In this document: positions 40,272-45,517 of the stretch, in pieces
Position numbering within the stretch: position 1 is the stretch's first letter
Layout: each line of letters starts with the position of its first letter
NCBI GenBank assembly: GCA_947631945.1
Contig: CANRNI010000019.1
Span: 1 to 45,517, forward strand
Source: an uncultured Clostridia bacterium
GTDB taxonomy: Bacteria > Bacillota > Clostridia > Oscillospirales > Acutalibacteraceae
DNA: 45,517 nt
Reading direction: 5' to 3'
The notes under the pieces: model-generated
What the model saw: only the letters and a program-made list of their open reading frames with translations
Database searches by the model: none
Told to the model about the DNA's origin: nothing
Translations under genes and position numbers: made by a program

Positions 40272-41300
40272 TTGAAAAATCCAAACGGTTATGGTTCGGT
40301 CACAAAGCTATCCGGAAATCGCCGCCGTCCCTTTTGGGTTCGGAAAACTGTTGGTTGGAACGAAAAGGGTTATCCGATTTATGAAACAATCGGCTATTGT
40401 GCAAGTAGGGAAGAAGGAAATATGTTGCTTGCAGAATACAACAGAAATCCTTATGATATAAATCAGGCGAAAATCACGCTTGAAGAATTATACCAACTTT
40501 GGCTTCAGAAAAAGACTTCCAGGTTAAACGAAAACAGCGTTAGAACCTTGAAGTCCGCTTACCGTCACATTGAACAGCTTCGCGCCGTGCCTTATAAGGA
40601 CATCAAAGCCGTAAATATGCAAGATACCATTGACAATTGCGGTTTGAGTTCGTCAACCCAGCAGTCGATTAAATCGCTGTGGTATCGTTTAGATAAACTC
40701 GCGCTTGAACTCGATATATCATCAAAAAATTATTCGTCATTGATAACGACTGCCCCCGCTCCGGAAACAAGCAGAGTTCCGTTTTCTGATGACGAAATAA
40801 AGCGCGTGTGGGAAATGTACAATACGCCCAAAAATGAACTTGATGATATTTGTTCGGAATGGATTGATACCGTTTTGATTTTGCTTTATACGGGATTGAG
40901 AATAAGCGAATTCACCACCATTAAAACCGTTGATGTGGATCTTAAAGAACGCACTATCAAAGGCGGGATAAAAACTAAAGCGGGAAAAAATCGTATTATT
41001 CCAATTCATTCAGCGATCTTTCCAATGGTGGAAGCTCGATACAATCCCGCCGAAGAATTTTTAATTTGCGGTTCACATCAAAATTACCGCCGCATTTTTG
41101 AAGCTGTAATGAAATGCTTGCAAATGGAACATACACCACACGAATGCAGGCATACGTTCGAAACACGGCTTGATAGTGCAGGTGCAAACAGAAAATGTAT
41201 TGATTTGATGATGGGTCACGCTTCAAGAGATGTTGGAAATCGCGTTTACAATCATAAAACCCTTGAAGAACTGCATAACGCGATTGAATTGTTAAAGTGA
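40272..41300 (+). CDS. int: Tyrosine integrase
   Basis: A 342-residue site-specific recombinase. TTG 40272 (MKNPNGYGSVTKLSGNRRRP) with GAGGG about 9 bases upstream is preferred; a GTG at 40263 overlaps that site. Residues 1-60 hold the arm-binding beta domain (GNRRRPFWVRKTVGW). The catalytic residues are Arg 210 (LLYTGLRISEF), Lys about 236, His 290 and Arg 293 (HECRHTF), His 316 (MGHAS) and Tyr 326 (VYNHKT). It inserts and removes the prophage. Confidence 0.95.
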   Translation: MKNPNGYGSVTKLSGNRRRPFWVRKTVGWNEKGYPIYETIGYCASREEGNMLLAEYNRNPYDINQAKITLEELYQLWLQKKTSRLNENSVRTLKSAYRHIEQLRAVPYKDIKAVNMQDTIDNCGLSSSTQQSIKSLWYRLDKLALELDISSKNYSSLITTAPAPETSRVPFSDDEIKRVWEMYNTPKNELDDICSEWIDTVLILLYTGLRISEFTTIKTVDVDLKERTIKGGIKTKAGKNRIIPIHSAIFPMVEARYNPAEEFLICGSHQNYRRIFEAVMKCLQMEHTPHECRHTFETRLDSAGANRKCIDLMMGHASRDVGNRVYNHKTLEELHNAIELLK

Positions 41301-41325
41301 ACTAGTAACGGGTTAGTAACAAAAT

Positions 41326-41369
41326 ACGCCCCAATGCCTTTAGAAATGGGCTTCGGGGCGTTTAGTCTT
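41326..41369 (+). terminator. Terminator after the integrase
   Basis: Arms ACGCCCC (41326-41332) and GGGGCGT (41355-41361) with inner GCC/GGC pairing are followed by TTTAGTCTTTT. It lies 25 bases after the integrase stop. The adjacent bases (GGGTTAGTAAC) may belong to the attachment site. Confidence 0.8.
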
Positions 41370-41453
41370 TTATGTTACAATAAAATTATTGAAAAGGTCG
41401 GGGCTTTTCAAACAGGCGTTTCTACAACATAAATAATTTAGGAGGAAATAACT
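41370..41453. other. Probable attachment region
   Basis: The 150 bases between integrase and the next gene should contain the right prophage end. Besides the terminator there is an inverted repeat TTGAAAAG (41389-41396) / CTTTTCAA (41404-41411). The core cannot be set, because the left end of the prophage lies outside the window. Confidence 0.35.
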
Positions 41454-42404
41454 ATGAAAAAATTTACATCTGTACTTATTTCATTAGCGGTGATCCTGTC
41501 GCTTACTGCGTGCAGCAATTCACAAAATTCGAGCGATAATTCCACAACAAATTCAATCGAAAGTTCAGCAAATAATTCTAGCGAAAAATCCGAGCCTGTT
41601 TCGGACGAATCATCGGAAGATTCAAACAGCTTCACCAATATATCAGATCCGGTTATTGGTAACGAGATTACAGCGCAGTTTGAGTTACCGAGCGGCGATT
41701 CCGTTGATCTCACAAACGCGGTCGCGTACGGCATTCACGGAGAGTTCCCACTTTCAGAAATGTCTGACGATAATTGGCAGTTTGTGCTTTGCGATTACGT
41801 TTATCTCGCAGAGCCGCTTGGAATATACTACAACAGCGTTGACAACGCAGATATTTTTGACGAAAATGAACATACCTTCGTGGGCGCTCCCAAAACCGTT
41901 AATTATAAATACAAAAAATACAGTGTCGGTGATATGTTCGGCAATCTGAAATTAGTCGAGGCTTCAACGAGTTTTTGTCGCGACTGGTTTAATCTTACGC
42001 CAAAATACTTTAACGGTGGAAGAGCTCGATTTGAGGGCAAGCTCACGCTTACGGGAAAATGCAGTCTTTCCCCCGTGACCGAAGGATATGAGGTAGCGCG
42101 GGATATTCATTTTTTTCCCGACACACAGGGTGCCAAGCTGCCAATCATGAATTATTCACAGGATGAAAACGGCAACGAAGCGCTCGACATCGGTATGAAC
42201 AACGGTTTCTACTGGTTGGATGAGTATCCTTCAATGTTTCTCGGAAATGCCGATAATTATTCCGATATCGACTTCGGGGAAATCCCTGACGACGGATCTT
42301 TGGTGGGAGTTAAGGTTACGATTGATAACATTAATTTTATCAATGAAATAAATTTAACAAGGTCGTTCAGCGCACATCTGGTTGATCTTGAAATAATTAG
42401 TTAA
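41454..42404 (+). CDS. Secreted lipoprotein of unknown function
   Basis: A 316-residue lipoprotein. The signal peptide MKKFTSVLISLAVILSLTAC ends at the lipobox LTAC (Cys 20). A Ser/Asn-rich linker (about 21-70) follows. The rest is soluble, beta-rich, with YGIHGEFPLSEMSDDNWQF and AGAPKTVNY-like phrases (VGAPKTVNYKYKKYSVGDM). It anchors in the outer membrane leaflet of a Gram-positive cell. ATG after AGGAGG. It looks chromosomal, not phage. No known catalytic site; the family is not recognised. Confidence 0.8.
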   Translation: MKKFTSVLISLAVILSLTACSNSQNSSDNSTTNSIESSANNSSEKSEPVSDESSEDSNSFTNISDPVIGNEITAQFELPSGDSVDLTNAVAYGIHGEFPLSEMSDDNWQFVLCDYVYLAEPLGIYYNSVDNADIFDENEHTFVGAPKTVNYKYKKYSVGDMFGNLKLVEASTSFCRDWFNLTPKYFNGGRARFEGKLTLTGKCSLSPVTEGYEVARDIHFFPDTQGAKLPIMNYSQDENGNEALDIGMNNGFYWLDEYPSMFLGNADNYSDIDFGEIPDDGSLVGVKVTIDNINFINEINLTRSFSAHLVDLEIIS

Positions 42405-42425
42405 AAGCTTTGGAGGTGAGAATGC

Positions 42426-42458
42426 AAACTCCACGCCTTATCGGGGGCGCGGAGTTTT
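42426..42458 (+). terminator. Terminator after the lipoprotein gene
   Basis: Arms AAACTCC (42426-42432) and GGAGTTT (42451-42457), with CGCC/GGCG inside and one unpaired position, then TTTTGTGTTT. It starts 22 bases behind the stop. Confidence 0.8.
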
Positions 42459-43131
42459 GTGTTTATTAAGACGACGTCACTTGAGAACCTTTGGGTGTCG
42501 GCATCTGTGTCGCCGTTATGTTGGCTTTCCTTGCCCCTCGCGCCGTCCTTTTCGCCTTTCTGCGCTTGATGGTACTACATTTGGAATATTCTGACATAAG
42601 GTTTCTCTTTCTTCAATAATTGGCTTTGCCTAAGTTATAGAATAAGGCGATGTTGCTGAACACCGCCTTGATTTTTATAGTTGTAACGCTCCCGCCCCTA
42701 ACATACTTCTTCGACAAGTTGAGAGCTATAATCTCCACCTGAAATTTCGTAGTAAGTTTTAGTAATGTCTGAGTATAGGTCATACAATCGGTTATATTTC
42801 GTTTCCCGTGCCGCTGCCAACTATACTTTCACTCTTACTGCGTGTCTTGGGAATTCGATTCTTGGACATTTGCTTCTCGACATTAAATGAAAAATCTTTC
42901 GGAAACTCCGTTGGAACAGGCTGAATCATCTTCGTTGTATACCTTTCCAGTAAAGCCGCCTCTACTTCTCGGCAATCGGCGTACTGCACCCTTCTTTCGG
43001 ACTTTTCCTCAATTGAGTAGGCATTCTCAAACTGTATCCCCCACTTAAAGAACAGCTTGAACGGAGCCACTTAGAACAAGTTTGCTTGCCGAGGTTTCGG
43101 GCGGCGGTTTGATGAAATTATCGTTTGGGTA
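42459..43131. other. Region of 670 bases without a clear gene
   Basis: No ORF with a good start and ribosome site fills this part. On the minus strand a 92-codon GTG-initiated frame lies at 42792-43070, followed by shorter frames that read like coding but change frame near 42790 and again near 42680. The pattern looks like a decayed gene or mobile element. I could not name it. Confidence 0.5.
42792..43070 (-). pseudogene. Decayed ORF of unknown kind
   Basis: A 92-codon minus-strand frame starting with GTG and no ribosome site. It reads FKLFFKWGIQFENAYSIEE, then REVEAALLERYTTKMIQPV and ends in KTRSKSESIVG. Amino acid use is coding-like, and a second frame beyond its stop (NRLYDLYSDITKTYYEIS) continues plausibly after a shift. 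I take it as a remnant; no family recognised. Confidence 0.35.
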
Positions 43132-43160
43132 TTGACTATTTCGGGGAAGTTGTGTATAAT
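43132..43160 (+). promoter_or_regulatory. Strong sigma-A promoter of the VOC gene
   Basis: TTGACT (43132-43137), a 17-base spacer, TATAAT (43155-43160). It lies 60 bases before the VOC start and has a good leader with AGGAGG. Confidence 0.8.
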
Positions 43161-43219
43161 GAATTGTGGAGGAAGTTTTTTTATTGTTCTACTAAATCGA
43201 TATTTATAGGAGGTAGCTT

Positions 43220-43630
43220 ATGAGATTGGACGGTTTTGGATTATTTGTTGAGGATATGGCTAAAATGATTCGGTTTTACAGAGATGTACTCGGCTTTGAG
43301 ATTAAAGAAACCGATAATACATCGAACGTTTATCTTGTGAAAGACGATACTTTGTTTCTGTTGTATGGGAGAAAAGACTTTGAAAAAATGACAAACCGAA
43401 GATATGACTATATCAAGGGATTGAACGGACATTTTGAATTGGCTCTTTATGTTGATACATTTGATGAGGTTGATGTTGCGTTCAAAAAAGTTGTGGAAAA
43501 CGGAGCTATTCCTGTAATGGAGCCGAAGCTTGAGCCTTGGGGACAGAAAACCTGTTATATTGCTGATCCCGAAGGTAATCTGATTGAGATTGGTTCGTGG
43601 GATAAGCCCTACGAAGAAAAGAATTCATAG
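43220..43630 (+). CDS. VOC/glyoxalase-fold protein
   Basis: A 136-residue single protein of the VOC superfamily. It shows the family's repeated layout: GFGLFVEDMAKMIRFYRDVL with LGFEI, later HFELALYVDTFDEVD and, at the end, CYIADPEGNLIEIGSW. Metal ligands may be His in GHFEL and Glu in LIEIG. The group includes glyoxalases, bleomycin-type resistance proteins and dioxygenases; which one cannot be told. It has its own promoter and is a chromosomal gene. Confidence 0.85.
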   Translation: MRLDGFGLFVEDMAKMIRFYRDVLGFEIKETDNTSNVYLVKDDTLFLLYGRKDFEKMTNRRYDYIKGLNGHFELALYVDTFDEVDVAFKKVVENGAIPVMEPKLEPWGQKTCYIADPEGNLIEIGSWDKPYEEKNS

Positions 43631-43984
43631 ATTCTAATTTGTAGAACAACAGCAAAACCATTTAGAAACTAAAAAACATACTTATATACAATTGCAAGTT
43701 TACTCTTTGCCAATAAAAATTCGTCGCGCCTTAAAACTAAGACGTGACGGCATTTCAAAGCTGTTGTTTTCGGAATTTGCAAGTTCAAATTCAAAGTCAA
43801 ATTCCTTGTTAATTTTTTTAGATTTGAAAAGCTTAAACAAATTTGGCATCGCTTGTCACTTCTGTTTCAGAATTGTTATCCGAATTATTTTCGCCGGAAT
43901 TTTTCTCGGCGATTATACCAAGAAAATCCGAACGGCAGAATTCCGCGCTCGCCGTCCGAGCTGCGTTATGGAATCTATTCCGAC
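43631..43984. other. Intergenic stretch with gene debris
   Basis: No full gene is visible. On the minus strand a frame without start (ending SDNNSETEVTSDAKFV before a TAA near 43840) and a 49-codon frame (starting PNLFKLFKSKKINKEF) are present. They look like the remains of a gene, perhaps once running left from the membrane protein region. Nothing else seen. Confidence 0.4.
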
Positions 43985-44022
43985 AAAAAAGCACGCCCTC
44001 AAACGCTTTGAGAACGTGCTTT
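43985..44022 (-). terminator. Terminator for the membrane protein gene
   Basis: Hairpin with AAGCACG...CGTGCTT arms and inner CTCAAA/TTTGAG pairing. On the minus strand it ends in TTTTTT, so it serves the gene at 44115-44540. Confidence 0.7.
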
Positions 44023-44114
44023 AGTGTTTGGTATTTTCCAAAGTGCTAATTTGGCTTGTGTGGAACTGTTTTCGGGTGTATTAAAAATATTTGATAGTTT
44101 AGATAAATCAGAAT

Positions 44115-44540
44115 TTACAATATAAAATTCACTATTCCATATATCAAATGACAAATAGTAAAGCAGACAGCAGGAACAACTGCTATTATGTTCTTCCTAT
44201 CAAGTGCAAAAAAGATAAAAGCAAGGCACGGCGGAAACGTCAGGAGCAATATCACCAGTGGATCAGTAATTCCGCTATAGTACAGTACCCATCCTACAAA
44301 ATAAATGATAATGCAGATAATCGAAAATATTATAAATAGTGAAAAACGCAGTTTATTTCTTTCTTTGTTTTGAATGATGCAAAGAGAACTAATAAAAAAT
44401 ACTTGACAAATCGAACCTATCATATCAACGATTGCAGTTACTGACTCATTTCTCAAAATATCATTTGGTGCAGGGATAGCAAACCATATAAAATTTGGAA
44501 TCATTATAATCAGAAAAATTACTAAACCAAAAAATATCAA
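44115..44540 (-). CDS. Four-segment membrane protein, start unclear (possible frameshift)
   Basis: 141 residues from TTG 44540, with four membrane segments (FGLVIFLIIMIPNFIWF, IGSICQVFFISSLCII, FSLFIIFSIICIIIYFVGW, LVILLLTFPPCLAFIFF) and a final one near AVCFTICHLIYG. A better start is TTG 44565, which has GGAGGA (44573-44578) and a perfect promoter upstream, but it is in another frame. Removing one T from the T6 run at 44529-44534 would join both into LKKYRFCFDIFGLVIFL, a good membrane protein start. Function unknown. Confidence 0.6.
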   Translation of the reverse strand: MIFFGLVIFLIIMIPNFIWFAIPAPNDILRNESVTAIVDMIGSICQVFFISSLCIIQNKERNKLRFSLFIIFSIICIIIYFVGWVLYYSGITDPLVILLLTFPPCLAFIFFALDRKNIIAVVPAVCFTICHLIYGIVNFIL

Positions 44541-44625
44541 AACAAAATCTATATTTTTTCAGCAATATATTATCCTCCTCTAAATTCCGATTTAAGTAAG
44601 AAATTAAATTCTTTTCTGTATCAAT

Positions 44626-44654
44626 ATTATACAAAATTCTATTAAGAATGTCAA
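44626..44654 (-). promoter_or_regulatory. Consensus sigma-A promoter
   Basis: Minus strand TTGACA (44649-44654), 17 bases, TATAAT (44626-44631): a perfect match. It drives the membrane protein gene and lies just where the Dam-like similarity ends. Confidence 0.85.
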
Positions 44655-44853
44655 TGACTTTATGAAAAAGAATCTGAATGTTGGAATTTGCGTCATTGAA
44701 CACCTCGAAATCGTTGTTTGGCGGTTTTGCGAAGAGTATCCAACCGCCCCCGCCGAACACTTCCACATACTTTTCATAGTACATCGGAAATCTCGGAATT
44801 ATTATGTCGCGGCTGCTTTTCTTGCCGCCTATCCAGCTCATAAAACTGTTCAT
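44655..44853 (-). pseudogene. Truncated Dam-type adenine methylase (N-terminus only)
   Basis: ATG 44853 after GGGAGGTG opens a D12-class adenine methylase: FMSWIGGKK (SAM-binding motif), YEKYVEVFGGGGWILFAKPP (typical of phage and ICE-type Dam proteins), then VFNDANSNIQILFHK. After about 65 residues the similarity stops; the DPPY motif is missing. The frame runs on to 44461 through the promoter of the next gene. A recombination event has cut the gene. Confidence 0.8.
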
Positions 44854-44979
44854 TTTCATCACCTCCCCAATGCGCTCCGCAGAAACAGGGAACGCCGAAG
44901 AGCGACCGAACAGACTTTTGCATTGTAGAATCCTGATGTGCCTTGAAAGCGTTCCGCTGTTTCACAGGCACAAGTTTAG

Positions 44980-45312
44980 TTACATTGTCTGCTCTTGTCT
45001 GGGAGCAGGATTTGCAAATTCGTTGAGTGTCATATCCTCGCCGAGATAGTTGTAGTCATTCTCGTCAAGAACAATTCCCTTGTCCGCACCGTCAATAGGT
45101 TCTTTCACAATAACCGTTCCCCAATGGTTCACCATAACGAATGTTTTCAATTCGGAAGGCGTTCCGTCACAGTCGTCGCTGTCGCGCAAGTCATAGGCAT
45201 AAAGCCCATCGGGGAGCGACTTGCGGTCGATTCGCAAGCAAGTGAAAAGCGCGTCACGACCGAGAATTTCAAAGCGTTCGTAACTCGTTTCATCGGCGTT
45301 TATAGGTTTAAT
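44980..45312 (-). CDS. LPD28-like mobile element protein, probably ATT start
   Basis: A protein of about 110 residues. TTG 45237 (MRIDRKSLPDGLYAYDLRD) has no ribosome site; the same frame runs back to ATT 45312, where GGAGG lies 8 bases upstream, and the added residues (NADETSYERFEILGRDALF) look coding. The phrases LPDGLYAYDLR, VMVNHWGTVIVKEPID and YLGEDMTLNEF fit the LPD28 domain found in proteins of clostridial integrative elements. Function unknown. Confidence 0.65.
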   Translation of the reverse strand: MKPINADETSYERFEILGRDALFTCLRIDRKSLPDGLYAYDLRDSDDCDGTPSELKTFVMVNHWGTVIVKEPIDGADKGIVLDENDYNYLGEDMTLNEFANPAPRQEQTM

Positions 45313-45517
45313 TCTCGTTCACCTCCTTATCAAATTCCAACAGCCGCCTGCCTATCGCCTCAATAACGTTAGTTGTGACGGCGTTGCCTGCCTGTTTATA
45401 CAATTGAGCGTCAGACATTCCGAGCGCCTCAACCTTATGAAACTGCTCGTCTGTAAAGCCCTGCAACCGCCAACATTCGATCGGCATTAAACGCCGTATT
45501 CTCCCGTGATGAATTAC
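45308..45517 (-). CDS. C5-cytosine DNA methyltransferase, C-terminal end
   Basis: The last 69 residues, cut by the window edge. Motif IX (RRLMPIECWRLQGF) and motif X (YKQAGNAVTTNVIEAIG) of the C5-cytosine methylases are clear. The gene is followed by the LPD28-like protein and the truncated Dam gene, a set common in mobile elements of clostridia. The start, the target recognition region and the catalytic PC motif lie outside. Confidence 0.9.
   Translation of the reverse strand, partial: VIHHGRIRRLMPIECWRLQGFTDEQFHKVEALGMSDAQLYKQAGNAVTTNVIEAIGRRLLEFDKEVNEN

Noticed and set aside
42464-42595. 43-codon basic minus-strand frame
   Set aside because: Very Arg/Lys/Ala-rich, with a weak ribosome site, next to decayed sequence. 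Not enough support.
44774-44971. 65-codon minus-strand frame overlapping the Dam fragment
   Set aside because: Its second half is the Dam reading in another frame; the first half has no recognisable motif.
1-45517. CRISPR array, tRNA or rRNA genes
   Set aside because: No regularly spaced repeats of the CRISPR kind and no cloverleaf or rRNA segments were noticed on either strand. The GTTCAAGGT units are too short and irregular for CRISPR.

Overview
The window is most of an integrated temperate phage with a contractile tail (PBSX/skin-like head and tail genes). It sits in the chromosome of a low-to-middle GC Firmicute, most likely a gut-type clostridium of the Ruminococcus/Oscillospiraceae kind. 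This rests on the XkdK-XkdT-type tail genes, the SPP1-like portal and minor head protein, AGGAGG/AGGTG ribosome sites, and the lipoprotein and VOC genes to the right. The host assignment is inference; no rRNA or housekeeping marker is present.

Layout. (1) 1-21216, minus strand: the late operon, read right to left. It runs terS, a small Cys-rich protein, terL, a small HExxH protein, portal, minor head protein with a metallopeptidase tail, scaffold, capsid, head-tail connectors, sheath, tube, tail chaperone with a -1 frameshift extension, tape measure, XkdP/Q/R/S/T/U-like baseplate genes and tail fibres. The lysis genes and the left attachment site lie outside the window. (2) 21249-22018: the late switch. 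It holds a sigma-70-type regulator gene, a good promoter followed at once by a terminator in front of terS, and an island of GTTCAAGGT repeats around an AT-rich core. (3) 22019-38579, minus strand: the early operon. It includes two Cro/XRE-like regulators, a SNF2 helicase, a membrane-anchored lytic transglycosylase, VRR-NUC, a Cas4/RecB-like nuclease fused to a Sak4-like ATPase, a DUF669 protein, family B polymerase, primase-helicase, a PAPS-reductase-like protein, a Lar-like protein, YopX, two methyltransferase-like proteins, an HTH-DUF3310-MazG fusion, ThyX, an HD protein and several small Cys-rich proteins. (4) 38580-38768: the lysis/lysogeny switch, with two mirror-image divergent promoters and five 15-base operators. 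(5) 38769-41300, plus strand: repressor, two unknown genes, a second and inverted copy of the repeat island, and a tyrosine integrase. (6) 41301-45517: terminator and probable attachment region, then chromosomal genes (a lipoprotein and a VOC protein), an unexplained stretch, a membrane protein with its own perfect promoter, and at the right edge the remains of another mobile element (truncated Dam methylase, an LPD28-like protein, the end of a C5-cytosine methylase).

How it works together (inference). The repressor and the Cro-like protein compete at the shared operators. The early operon supplies an almost self-contained replication, recombination and nucleotide-supply set, plus DNA modification and anti-restriction functions. 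The small regulator at 21323-21733 then probably opens the late operon, perhaps by letting transcription pass the terminator before terS. The most unusual non-coding structure is the pair of about 115-base islands at 21801-21916 and 39686-39799, similar to each other but in opposite orientation, which could be replication origins or regulated promoters. No tRNA, rRNA or CRISPR array was seen.
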